From Prochlorococcus sp. AG-402-O16 (GTDB taxonomy: Bacteria > Cyanobacteriota > Cyanobacteriia > PCC-6307 > Cyanobiaceae), in NCBI GenBank assembly GCA_003216415.1, contig QCIY01000002.1, positions 62,001 to 126,000 on the forward strand: a stretch of DNA of 64,000 nt, given 5' to 3'. The notes beneath the pieces were generated by a model. The model was not told the origin of the DNA. It did no database searches and saw only the letters and a list, made by a program, of their open reading frames with translations. The translations under genes were made by a program, and so were the position numbers. This document shows, piece by piece, positions 10,180 to 18,328 of the stretch (its first letter is position 1; the number at the start of each line of letters is the position of its first letter).

Positions 10180-11532
10180 ATGTCCAGCAAATTGTCGACT
10201 TTTATTTGTCAAAATTGTGGAACTGAAACTTCTCAATACTTTGGGAAATGTCTTAATTGCAACTCATGGAATTCCATTGTCGAAGAAATTAAAAACAAGA
10301 CTTCTAAGTATAAAGAAGTAAACAATGATAAGAAAGCTATATCCTTTAATGAAATTTCATCTAAAAAAATATCAAGATTTACCAGTGGATTTAAAGAATT
10401 TGATAGAGTGCTTGGAGGTGGAATAGTCCCTGGATCTGTAGTTTTACTTGGAGGAGAGCCAGGTATAGGTAAAAGCACAATCGTTCTTCAATCAGCAGGA
10501 AAAATATCTCTAAATGAGAAGGTTTTATACATTACTGCAGAAGAATCATTAGAACAAGTAAAAATTAGATGGGAAAGATTAAATCAAAAAAGTAATGATT
10601 TAAAAATTTATGCAGAAACAAATTTATTCCTAATTATTGAGGAGATCAAACGTTTAAAACCAAGTTTAGCAATCATTGATAGTATTCAAGCTATTCATAA
10701 TCATGATATGGAAAGTTCGCCAGGATCAGTTTCTCAAGTCAAAGCATGTTCATCTGAATTGCAAAATCTTGCTAAAGAAAATAATATTGGTCTTTTAATA
10801 ATTGGTCATGTTACTAAAGATGGCGCTTTAGCTGGTCCAAAAACCCTTGAGCATTTAGTTGATGTAGTAATAAACTTTGAAGGAGATAATATCTCTTCAC
10901 ATAAATTACTAAGAAGTATAAAAAATAGATTTGGATCGACCTTTGAAATCGGAATTTTTGAAATGCTTGAAGAGGGCCTACGAGAGATAAAAAACCCAAG
11001 TTCAGTCTTTACAAATAAAGAAAATATTTCAGGTGTAACAACTACGATAACTAATGAAGGCACTCGATCATTCGCAGTTGATATACAAGCACTTGTAAAT
11101 AAAACTTTTTACAGTAACCCAAGAAGAACTACAACTGGAATTAGCATTAATAGATTACATCAAATTCTAGCTGTTATTGAAAAACATGTTGGTATTAAAT
11201 TATCTGAATTTGATTGTTATATAGCTACTGGGGGTGGTTTTGAGATAAATGATCCTTCATCTGACTTAGGTGTAGCAATATCAATATTATCAAGTCTGAA
11301 AAATATTCCTCCTTTACCGAGTTGCTCATTTATAGGAGAATTGGGTTTGAGCGGTCAAGTCAGAAAATCAAATAAACTTCGAACAAAAATAGAAGAGGCT
11401 GCAAGGCTAGGGTTTAAAAATATCGTGGTGCCAAAATCTGATGAGAATCTAAAAAAAAATTTTAGAAATTTAATCAATATTAAAGAGATTTCAAATATTC
11501 AAGAGGCAGTTGATTTTTCTTTTTTAGAGTAA
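10180..11532 (+). CDS. radA: DNA repair protein RadA
   Basis: The 450-residue protein assists RecA-mediated strand exchange and branch migration. Domains in order: a four-cysteine zinc finger (Cys10, Cys13, Cys24, Cys27), a RecA-like ATPase with Walker A GGEPGIGKST and the RadA-specific KNRFG motif, then a Lon-protease-like C-terminal domain (GGGFEINDPSSDLGVAISIL). It runs divergently from rpaB across a 107-bp spacer that must hold both promoters. Length and domain order are normal. Confidence 0.96.
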   Translation: MSSKLSTFICQNCGTETSQYFGKCLNCNSWNSIVEEIKNKTSKYKEVNNDKKAISFNEISSKKISRFTSGFKEFDRVLGGGIVPGSVVLLGGEPGIGKSTIVLQSAGKISLNEKVLYITAEESLEQVKIRWERLNQKSNDLKIYAETNLFLIIEEIKRLKPSLAIIDSIQAIHNHDMESSPGSVSQVKACSSELQNLAKENNIGLLIIGHVTKDGALAGPKTLEHLVDVVINFEGDNISSHKLLRSIKNRFGSTFEIGIFEMLEEGLREIKNPSSVFTNKENISGVTTTITNEGTRSFAVDIQALVNKTFYSNPRRTTTGISINRLHQILAVIEKHVGIKLSEFDCYIATGGGFEINDPSSDLGVAISILSSLKNIPPLPSCSFIGELGLSGQVRKSNKLRTKIEEAARLGFKNIVVPKSDENLKKNFRNLINIKEISNIQEAVDFSFLE

Positions 11533-11538
11533 AAAATA

Positions 11539-12060
11539 TTAAAGGTACATATCTATTGAACTCCTTCCTGAGTTTTTGAGCCAATTTTCAATATCAAGAT
11601 ACCCACCAGGATATAATCTCACTGCCTTAGACCAAACTTCAGCAGCTTTATCAAACCAAATATCTCTCTGATCTAAATCACCATTTTGTTCAGCATATCT
11701 TCCCCTTTTTTCATAAATTAAACCTATATTTTTAAGGCATGATGGTTGTTTTGGATTTTCTACTAACGCTTTTTCATAAGTTTCAATAGATAAATCTTCT
11801 TCACCATTACTCATATAAATTATTGCCATATTTTTAAGAGTCTCACCCCTATCGATTTTATTTTCTTCAAGCAATAAGCTCTCTTTATAATACTCTAATG
11901 CTTCCGAATAATCTCCATTATTTTGGGCTGCTAATCCATCTCTATAGTAGATATAAGCTTTTTTTTCTTTCTCTGCAATAGGCATTATTTTAACAATAGA
12001 TTCAGCAATTACTGTAAAAGCTTTATCAATAAAATTGTCTCTGTTTTGATTACTGGGCAC
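11539..12060 (-). CDS. ycf3: photosystem I assembly protein Ycf3
   Basis: A TPR protein needed to assemble photosystem I on the thylakoid membrane. I set the start at GTG 12060, giving [20 protein letters not shown] and 173 residues, the normal Ycf3 length. A longer in-frame extension to ATG 12153 adds hydrophobic, unconserved residues and would leave only 28 bp to the copper ATPase. Three TPR units follow (from [26 protein letters not shown]). It ends 6 bp from the convergent end of radA. Confidence 0.93.
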   Translation of the reverse strand: MPSNQNRDNFIDKAFTVIAESIVKIMPIAEKEKKAYIYYRDGLAAQNNGDYSEALEYYKESLLLEENKIDRGETLKNMAIIYMSNGEEDLSIETYEKALVENPKQPSCLKNIGLIYEKRGRYAEQNGDLDQRDIWFDKAAEVWSKAVRLYPGGYLDIENWLKNSGRSSIDMYL

Positions 12061-12181
12061 TGCTTTGAATCTAATAAATTTAATATAGTAATTTAAAAAA
12101 TAACTATTTAAAAAGTCTATAACATTTATTATTATAGTTAAAAATGAAGTCAATCATTAATTTGATACTATCGAGAAAAAT

Positions 12182-14476
12182 ATGAAGAGTATTCAATTAA
12201 GCATTACAGGAATGAAATGTGGAGGTTGTGTTAGCACAGTTGAAAAAATATTGAAAAACTCTGATGGTATTCAAAATGTTTCTGTTAACTTACTAACTGA
12301 AAGTGCATATTTTGAAATTAGCCAGAAACATATAGAAATAGAAACTGTTCTAAAAAACCTTAAAGAAAATGGGTTCCCATCAAAGATTTACATAAATGAT
12401 TTATCAAAAAAAATAAATCAGGCAGAATTAGAAAAAAAAAAGAAATGGAATAATCAATGGCAAAAACTAACTTTTGCATTATTACTTTTACTATTTTCGG
12501 GTTTAGGTCATCTCGCAGAAGGAAAGTATATAAATTTTCCAATATTAGGTAATATATTTTTTCACGCTTCTTTAGCAACATTAGCCTTACTTTTCCCTGG
12601 AAGAGGAATAATTGTTAATGGCTTTAAATCATTTGCAAAGAGCCGTCCGGATATGGATTCTTTAGTAGCTCTTGGAGTAACTAGCGCATATACAACAAGT
12701 CTTCTATCCTTATTATTTCCTAGCACTGGCTTTCCTTGTTTTTTTAATGAGCCAGTTATGCTTTTAGGTTTTATCCTAATTGGGCGTTTCTTAGAAGAAA
12801 GAGCTAGATATCAGACTGGTTCATCCATTGGTGAGTTATTAGATCTTCAACCTGAAATGGCAAATATCTACACAAAAGATAATCAAATAAAGTCAATAAG
12901 AGTAAACACTTTAATACCTGATCAAGAGATTCAAGTTTTAGCAGGAGATAGAGTACCTGCTGACTGCATTGTTACTCGAGGTAATTCATATGTTGATGTT
13001 TCACATATTACTGGAGAATCCAAACCTATCGAAGTAAAAGAAGGCCAAAATCTATCTAGTGGGTCTTTAAATCTTAATTCAACTCTTAGACTTAAAGTAC
13101 AAAAGGTCGGAGGAGATTCTTCTCTTGCAAAACTAGTAAATCTTATTGAGTCTGTAAACGCTAGAAAACCTCGCATTCAAAGAATTGCTGATGAAATTGC
13201 AGGAAAATTTACTTACTTTGTACTTGTTTTTGCTACTTTAACCTTCTTCTTTTGGTGGAAGGGAGCAAGAAACATTTGGCCTGATTTATTAATTCATAAT
13301 CATCAATTCATTAGTCACTCAAGCCATACACTTCATAGTTCGCTTGGTATTAATGCTGAGAATTTCCTGAGTTTAGCAATTCAATTGTCAATTGCTGTTT
13401 TAGTAATAGCTTGTCCTTGTGCATTGGGTTTAGCCACCCCAACAGTAATAACTGTCGCATCAGGTAAAGCAGCAAAAAAAGGGGTTTTATTTAAAGGCGG
13501 GGACAAAATAGAAATGGCTTCAAAAATTAATCATATCATTTTTGACAAGACAGGTACTTTAACAAAAGGCAAGCCTTTTATTGTTGATTACAAAAATAAT
13601 AATGATCATTCATTTTTATTAAGAATAGCTGCCAGTTTAGAAAAAGAAAGCAGACATCCAATCGCGGATGCCTTAATTCAAGAGGCAAAAAAACAAAATT
13701 TAAGTTTATTTCCAATAAAAAAAATTATTACTCATTCAGGTCGAGGTATTTCTGGAGAACTTGATTCAATTGATGGACTTATTAATATTGGTAATATTGA
13801 ATGGCTACTAAGCAAAGGATTAATTATTGATAGTGATGCAAAAAAAGTCATTGAAAATGAAGAAACAAAAACGAACACTATCATTGGAGTAAGTATCAAA
13901 GATAAATTATTAGGCTTTATCTTGCTAGGAGATTTACTCAGAGATGATTCAATTAAAACAGTTCAAAATTTGAGAGAAAACAAATTTAAAATTAATATTT
14001 TAAGTGGAGATAGAAAACAAACAGTTTTAGCTTTAGCAAAAAAAATTGGTTGTAAACAATCAGAAGTAAAATGGGATCTTCTTCCTGAAATGAAGCTAAA
14101 GACTATAGAAAATTTAAAAATTAATAATAAAGTAGCAATGATTGGTGATGGTATTAATGATGTCCCTGCCTTAGCATCCTCAGACTTAGGAATTGCGGTG
14201 GGATCAGGTACTCAAATAGCCAAGGCAAATGCTGACATAGTATTAATGGGAGATCAACTAAATGGACTACCCTACGCCTTAAATCTTGCAAAAAAAACTA
14301 TAAGAAAAATAAAGCAAAATTTATTATGGGCTTTTGGATACAACTTACTAGCTATACCTTTAGCTGCCGGCATTTTATTCCCTAAATACGGCATTCTTCT
14401 TACTCCCTCAATAGCAGCATTATTGATGGCTATTAGCTCTATTACAGTTGTAATTAATGCTTTATCTTTGGATTAA
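12182..14476 (+). CDS. copper-transporting P1B-type ATPase
   Basis: This 764-residue heavy-metal ATPase has one N-terminal HMA domain with the metal-binding CGGC (Cys13, Cys16). About eight membrane helices follow, with the ion-path motif CPC in ACPCALGLATPT. The phosphorylation site is DKTGT, the P1B histidine is in SRHPIADAL, and the hinge is GDGIND. CPC with an HMA domain of this type indicates Cu(I). Cyanobacteria have PacS and CtaA, which feed copper to plastocyanin and cytochrome oxidase in the thylakoid; which one this is I cannot decide. tmk follows directly without a spacer. Confidence 0.9.
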   Translation: MKSIQLSITGMKCGGCVSTVEKILKNSDGIQNVSVNLLTESAYFEISQKHIEIETVLKNLKENGFPSKIYINDLSKKINQAELEKKKKWNNQWQKLTFALLLLLFSGLGHLAEGKYINFPILGNIFFHASLATLALLFPGRGIIVNGFKSFAKSRPDMDSLVALGVTSAYTTSLLSLLFPSTGFPCFFNEPVMLLGFILIGRFLEERARYQTGSSIGELLDLQPEMANIYTKDNQIKSIRVNTLIPDQEIQVLAGDRVPADCIVTRGNSYVDVSHITGESKPIEVKEGQNLSSGSLNLNSTLRLKVQKVGGDSSLAKLVNLIESVNARKPRIQRIADEIAGKFTYFVLVFATLTFFFWWKGARNIWPDLLIHNHQFISHSSHTLHSSLGINAENFLSLAIQLSIAVLVIACPCALGLATPTVITVASGKAAKKGVLFKGGDKIEMASKINHIIFDKTGTLTKGKPFIVDYKNNNDHSFLLRIAASLEKESRHPIADALIQEAKKQNLSLFPIKKIITHSGRGISGELDSIDGLINIGNIEWLLSKGLIIDSDAKKVIENEETKTNTIIGVSIKDKLLGFILLGDLLRDDSIKTVQNLRENKFKINILSGDRKQTVLALAKKIGCKQSEVKWDLLPEMKLKTIENLKINNKVAMIGDGINDVPALASSDLGIAVGSGTQIAKANADIVLMGDQLNGLPYALNLAKKTIRKIKQNLLWAFGYNLLAIPLAAGILFPKYGILLTPSIAALLMAISSITVVINALSLD

Positions 14477-15115
14477 ATGAAAGGAAAATTTATAGTTATT
14501 GAGGGTATTGATGGTTGTGGTAAAACTACCCAAATAGATGAACTATCTAATTGGCTACCTAATAGTGGTCTAATAAAGAAAGGGTCTAAATTAATCAAAA
14601 CTAGAGAGCCAGGAGGCAGTCTTTTAGGAAAAAAACTTAGAGGACTGATTCTGGATAATAATGAAAATAACAAGCCTTCATCTCTTGCCGAATTATTGCT
14701 TTATTCAGCGGATAGAGCTGAACACGTTTCCAAAATTATTTCACCTGCATTAAATAACAATGATTGGGTAATAAGTGATAGATTTTCCGATTCCACTTTG
14801 GCTTATCAAGGTTATGGAAGAAATATAAATTTAGAAATAATAAAAAATATTGAATCTATTGTGTGTCAAGGAGAATCTCCTGATCTAACTTTCTTCTTAG
14901 AAATTTCTCCAGAAGAGAGCATATTCCGAAGAAAAAATCAAATTCCAGATAGAATAGAATCAGAAGGTATTAGATTTTTAGAAAAAGTAAATGAAGGCTT
15001 CAAACTAATTGCCAAACAAAAAAACTGGAAAGTAATATCTGCGTCACAAAATATTAAAACTATTTCTAATCAAATTAAAGAGACTGTAATAAATAATTTT
15101 TCTAATAACAAATGA
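14477..15115 (+). CDS. tmk: thymidylate kinase
   Basis: A 212-residue dTMP kinase that makes dTDP for DNA synthesis. The P-loop is [10 protein letters not shown] (residues 9-18). The DR motif is present in [14 protein letters not shown], and the LID region contains [11 protein letters not shown]. It begins one base after the copper ATPase stop and overlaps holB by 4 bp (ATGA). This argues for one transcript and coupled translation with holB. The tmk-holB pairing is common in bacteria. Confidence 0.95.
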   Translation: MKGKFIVIEGIDGCGKTTQIDELSNWLPNSGLIKKGSKLIKTREPGGSLLGKKLRGLILDNNENNKPSSLAELLLYSADRAEHVSKIISPALNNNDWVISDRFSDSTLAYQGYGRNINLEIIKNIESIVCQGESPDLTFFLEISPEESIFRRKNQIPDRIESEGIRFLEKVNEGFKLIAKQKNWKVISASQNIKTISNQIKETVINNFSNNK

Positions 15116-16074
15116 TTGAGGTTAAAAAAAATAATTTTTTATTGAATGAAGAAGTAAATAACTGTCTTAACAACATAATTAAAAACAAATCATTTGCTAA
15201 TGGTTATATATTTTATGGTTCTGAAGGCGTAGGGAAAAAGCAAACTGCTCTTCAATTTATAAAAAAGATTTTCAAACAATCTTCACCAAGCGATAATGTT
15301 GAAGAGAAAATTACGAACAATAACCATCCTGATTTTTTAATTATCGAACCTGATTATCTTTTGGCAACTAAAAGTTCTGGAAGTTCCGATCTTGAAAAAA
15401 CAATAAAAAGTGGATCTGAGATTATTAAAATTGCTCAAATACGAAATATCAAAACTTTTCTTAGTCAAAAATCAATAAACTCAGAAAAAAAAATTGTTTT
15501 AATTATTGATGCACACCTCTTAAACGAATCAGCCTCAAATTGCCTTTTAAAAACCTTAGAAGAACCTAGTAACGGTATTTTCATTTTACTAACATCTAAA
15601 TTAAATCTTCTCTTAGATACGATCATCTCAAGATGTCAAATCGTTAGATTTCGATCCTTTTCTAGTAAAGAGATGAAGTCTATTTTGAAAGAATATTTAG
15701 ATACTTCTAAATTAAATATTAATACAAAGTTAAAATTTGAAGATTTAATAAACTCTGCAAATGGATCTCCAAATCAATTATTGAAAAATATTGAAATTTG
15801 GAATGATTTCTCAGATGAAATTATAAGCAAATTAGATTCTCCAATAAAAAATAGTCTGGAAATATTAGAAATATCTAAATCAATTTCTGAAAAATTAGAA
15901 ATTTATCAACAGATTTGTTTAGTAAATTTAATTCAAACTATTTGGTGGCGCACGACAAAAAATATTGGTTTAGTTAGAAAACTTGAAAGTTTAAAATATC
16001 TCTTAAGAAAAAACATTCAACCAAGGTTGGCATGGGAAATTACTTTTTTAAAAATTTCAATGGAAGATAAATGA
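15112..16074 (+). CDS. holB: DNA polymerase III delta' subunit
   Basis: A 320-residue clamp-loader subunit. It has an AAA+ fold with a P-loop-like [14 protein letters not shown], a [18 protein letters not shown] segment and the SRC motif in [10 protein letters not shown]. The zinc-binding cysteines seen in E. coli delta' are not apparent, which is common in diverged homologues. The ATGA overlap with tmk supports the start. It converges with rpaA, with 2 bp between the stops. Confidence 0.88.
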   Translation: MIEVKKNNFLLNEEVNNCLNNIIKNKSFANGYIFYGSEGVGKKQTALQFIKKIFKQSSPSDNVEEKITNNNHPDFLIIEPDYLLATKSSGSSDLEKTIKSGSEIIKIAQIRNIKTFLSQKSINSEKKIVLIIDAHLLNESASNCLLKTLEEPSNGIFILLTSKLNLLLDTIISRCQIVRFRSFSSKEMKSILKEYLDTSKLNINTKLKFEDLINSANGSPNQLLKNIEIWNDFSDEIISKLDSPIKNSLEILEISKSISEKLEIYQQICLVNLIQTIWWRTTKNIGLVRKLESLKYLLRKNIQPRLAWEITFLKISMEDK

Positions 16075-16076
16075 GG

Positions 16077-16859
16077 TTAATCTACCGCAGAATTTATCAA
16101 ATCAGGATTTCTTGCTTGAATAAAATCTTGCCGAGCAGTTTCCACTTGAGATCCTATAGGTAACTCAAGACAATATCCAGCACCATATACAGTTTTTATA
16201 TAAATAGGTTTACGTGGATCGGGTTCAAGTTTAGTGCGTAAATGTCTAATATGAACTCTTATTGTCTCAATATCATCATCAGGTTCATATCCCCATACTT
16301 CTTTCAGAATTAATGCTGGCGATACAGTTTGACCATGCCTCTGCAAAAGACAATGAAGAAGTTCAAATTCAAGATGCGTTAATCTAACAGGAGATTCAAA
16401 CCAGATAGCTTCAAATCTTTCTGGAACAAGAGTTAAAGGTCCATAATTTAATATTTCTTGCTGGTTACTAGAATTCAATTGTGCTCTGTTGGTTCTTCTT
16501 AATAAAGCTTTTATGCGTACATGTAGTTCTTCTAGATCGAATGGTTTAGTAATGTAATCATCTGCCCCAGAATTAAACCCAGTTACTTTATCTTTAAGGC
16601 CACCTAATGCAGTGATCATCAAAATTGGGATATTGGATGTTCTTTCATCTCTTCTAAGTCGCTGGCATAAAGTTAATCCATCAACATTTGGCAGCATTAA
16701 ATCTAGGAGTATTATATCTGGTGAATATTGAAGAGCTAGTGCTTGTCCTTTGATACCGTCTTCAGCTTTTTGGACATCAAAACCAGAATGTTCTAAATGC
16801 CTTGCCACCAAATCACGCATATCACGATCATCTTCAATTAAAAGGATTGAAATTTTCAT
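16077..16859 (-). CDS. rpaA: OmpR-family response regulator RpaA
   Basis: A 260-residue response regulator. The receiver covers residues 3-118, with phospho-acceptor Asp53 in [11 protein letters not shown] and lysine in [11 protein letters not shown] winged-helix domain follows ([25 protein letters not shown] is the recognition region). The tail [17 protein letters not shown] and the [10 protein letters not shown] segment identify RpaA. RpaA is the main output regulator of the circadian clock, phosphorylated by SasA in cyanobacteria. Its upstream region is unusually long and borders the accessory region. Confidence 0.92.
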   Translation of the reverse strand: MKISILLIEDDRDMRDLVARHLEHSGFDVQKAEDGIKGQALALQYSPDIILLDLMLPNVDGLTLCQRLRRDERTSNIPILMITALGGLKDKVTGFNSGADDYITKPFDLEELHVRIKALLRRTNRAQLNSSNQQEILNYGPLTLVPERFEAIWFESPVRLTHLEFELLHCLLQRHGQTVSPALILKEVWGYEPDDDIETIRVHIRHLRTKLEPDPRKPIYIKTVYGAGYCLELPIGSQVETARQDFIQARNPDLINSAVD

Positions 16860-17261
16860 ATTGTATAGACTATTAAATTAAAATTAAGTTTCAGTATTAT
16901 GATTCTCTCAAGATTTTATAAAGATTGCTGGATTAGTGTAAACAATTTTATCAATTAGATTTATCAATTAACCTAGTAATAGCAGGGTATTAGAGAGAAA
17001 TTGCAAATTTTTAAAAAGTATAAATTTTACAATTTCTTTCGATTTTATTTACTTTTTCTTAATAATCAAGAGGATATTAGAAAAAATAATGATTTAATTT
17101 GAAAAAATATCTAACTTCAATTAACGTAGTAAGATCTGTGAAAATGAAATTAAATGGTGATTCTCAGTTTTCAAAGATGATTTAACCGAGTTTAAAGTTT
17201 TTGATTTATTTTGAGCATTTAAAGTAATAATTTTGTATATATTAGAAAAATTTAAGTATCT
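16860..17261. other. 402-bp intergenic region between rpaA and a divergent small gene
   Basis: This very AT-rich spacer is long for this genome. It must contain the rpaA promoter (minus strand) and probably a promoter for the gene at 17262. I see no convincing reading frame, tRNA or strong terminator in it. A weak inverted repeat around 17000-17035 (attgcaaat ... attttacaat) is the only structure noticed. A small regulatory RNA cannot be excluded by eye. Confidence 0.6.
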
Positions 17262-17621
17262 ATGAAAAAGAAGTCTATTATTTATTCTGATTTATCAAAA
17301 AAACAACTAGAAAATCTTAAAGAATTTTACATTCAAAAAAAAGTTGAATCGATGAGTCATCAAGAGCTAAAAGAATATGTACTAGAAATTATTGCTCATC
17401 AGATAAACGATACTATTGGTAAAGAAGAAGAAATGGAAGCATGGAGAGAAATGTCAGATTTTTTTGGAGAACAATTTGAAATAATTATCTTAGAAGTACA
17501 ATCGAAATACATTGACGATAAAAACATTCTTGAAAAAGAAATAGATCCTCAGAAACAAAGAATAGAATTACTCGAAAGGAATAATTTAGATCAAGAGAAA
17601 AAGGATATGTGGGATGACTAG
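17262..17621 (+). CDS. hypothetical charged helical protein of the accessory region
   Basis: A 119-residue protein rich in Lys, Glu and Gln, predicted almost entirely helical. It has SDLSKKQLENLKEFYIQKKVESMSHQELKEYV near the N-terminus and a coiled-coil-like tail (KEIDPQKQRIELLERNN). It has no signal peptide, membrane segment or known catalytic motif. Its layout resembles small proteins I associate with Prochlorococcus genomic islands, but I cannot name a family. It stands alone just outside the left end of the tRNA-linked element, followed by 19-bp direct repeats. Confidence 0.65.
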   Translation: MKKKSIIYSDLSKKQLENLKEFYIQKKVESMSHQELKEYVLEIIAHQINDTIGKEEEMEAWREMSDFFGEQFEIIILEVQSKYIDDKNILEKEIDPQKQRIELLERNNLDQEKKDMWDD

Positions 17622-17882
17622 AATGACCTTCAAGATGTAATTTTTACCATACAAAAAGGAAATATTTCTAGATTTTATAGAATGAAAAAATTAATTAAAG
17701 AACGTATTTTTTTTATGTGGAGAATTGGCTAATTGTTCTATTTACTGTTCTAAAAATACTGCAATTTTATTTTTTAAAAGTTATCCTTAAGTAGTTCTAA
17801 TTAATTTTTTTTGTTCTATTTACTGTTCTTAATAATACACCAAAATTTTTAGAGTATATTTTTGGCTAATCAATTTCTAACA
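17622..17882. other. AT-rich spacer with direct repeats, no gene
   Basis: The stretch after the hypothetical gene holds no supported reading frame. It contains the 19-bp direct repeats listed separately, several additional GTTCT-like words, and long T runs. It leads into the stranded terminator at 17883. Confidence 0.6.
17733..17829. repeat. two 19-bp direct repeats built from GTTCT units
   Basis: The 19-mer TTGTTCTATTTACTGTTCT occurs exactly at 17733-17751 and again at 17811-17829, 78 bp apart. Each copy contains two GTTCT words 12 bp apart, and an AGTTCTAA lies between the copies at 17793-17800. Repeated short sites near an integration locus resemble protein-binding sites, such as recombinase arm sites of an older element. 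Their role is unknown. Confidence 0.85.
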
Positions 17883-17907
17883 AAAAAAGCCCATATGGGC
17901 CTTTTTG
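17883..17907 (-). terminator. stranded rho-independent terminator, probably the original tRNA-Asn terminator
   Basis: The perfect 12-bp palindrome GCCCATATGGGC (17889-17900) is flanked by seven A on the left and a T run on the right. On the minus strand it reads as a GC hairpin followed by seven T. No minus-strand gene now ends just upstream of it. If the element at 17941-21612 is removed, it falls about 34 nt behind the 3' end of tRNA-Asn, as expected for that gene's terminator. Confidence 0.75.
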
Positions 17908-17940
17908 AGCTTATGAGCGTTCATACTGTTTCAAATAAAG

Positions 17941-17951
17941 CTCCCCGGGCG
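17941..17951 (+). repeat. distal att copy (11 bp of the tRNA-Asn 3' end)
   Basis: CTCCCCGGGCG is identical and in the same orientation to 21613-21623, the last 11 bases of tRNA-Asn read on the plus strand. Similarity stops abruptly after the eleventh base. GC content is far above the surroundings, so a chance match is unlikely. It marks the end of the element away from the tRNA. Confidence 0.75.
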
Positions 17952-18019
17952 AAAGTCGGGTAGACCTTTCCTGATAGTGCCTGACTGAAGTTGATATAAA
18001 AATTCCATGAGTTTGAGAT
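17952..18019. other. left-end arm of the element (GC-rich, CCTGA direct repeats)
   Basis: The 68 bp between the distal att copy and the iterons are clearly richer in G+C than the flanks. They contain CCTGA twice at 10-bp spacing (17970-17974 and 17980-17984). A short stem, CCCG...CGGG, can form at 17944-17960. No reading frame is supported. It may hold recombination-protein sites or be a fragment of a structured RNA; I cannot decide. Confidence 0.4.
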
Positions 18020-18041
18020 ATATTCCCAACATATTACCAAC
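18020..18041 (+). repeat. left iterons: two 11-bp units overlapping the regulator's ribosome-binding region
   Basis: The units ATATTCCCAAC (18020-18030) and ATATTACCAAC (18031-18041) are followed directly by AT of the start codon at 18042. They differ by one and two bases from the ATTTTCCCAAC unit repeated four times near the other end. The location over the translation start suggests that whatever binds here could also control expression of the regulator. Confidence 0.8.
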
Positions 18042-18236
18042 ATGATCAATCAAGAAAACCGTCCCTTTCTAACTATTAAAGAAGTCTCAAAGTTAATTGG
18101 AATTTCAATATCAACAATAAATCGGTTAATAAAAAAAGGAGATTTTCCTGACAAAATAAAATTATCCCCTAGAAGAACAGTTTTAATGAAGTATGAAATA
18201 CAGGAATGGATCAATAAGAAAAAAATTAGGGACTGA
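18042..18236 (+). CDS. AlpA/excisionase-like helix-turn-helix regulator
   Basis: A 64-residue protein with the AlpA/MerR-type winged helix-turn-helix layout. FLTIKEVSKLIGISISTINRLIKKG (residues 9-33) is followed by FP...KLSPRRTVLMKYEIQEWINKK. This family includes phage P4-type regulators that activate integrase genes and small excisionases that direct recombination. Here it is the first gene inside the left end of the element, and its start codon touches the iterons. It plausibly binds those repeats to control excision or its own expression; that role is inferred. Confidence 0.82.
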   Translation: MINQENRPFLTIKEVSKLIGISISTINRLIKKGDFPDKIKLSPRRTVLMKYEIQEWINKKKIRD

Positions 18237-18328
18237 AAGATTGCATGATTATTATTAAAAAATATACAACAATCATCAATTTGCATAAGTTCGATACACT
18301 TTAGGTTTTTGAATTACTTCTAGAATTC

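Noticed and set aside
12061-12153. Upstream extension of Ycf3 to ATG 12153
   Set aside because: The extra 31 residues are hydrophobic and unlike Ycf3, and GTG 12060 gives the normal 173-residue protein.
17941-17990. A second, degenerate tRNA gene
   Set aside because: Only 11 bases match tRNA-Asn. No anticodon, D or T arm can be folded, so it is a partial att copy rather than a tRNA pseudogene.
18237-18328. Hidden integrase remnant between the two element genes
   Set aside because: Only 92 bp separate the convergent stops. No recombinase motif or long frame is present on either strand, only a weak inverted repeat.
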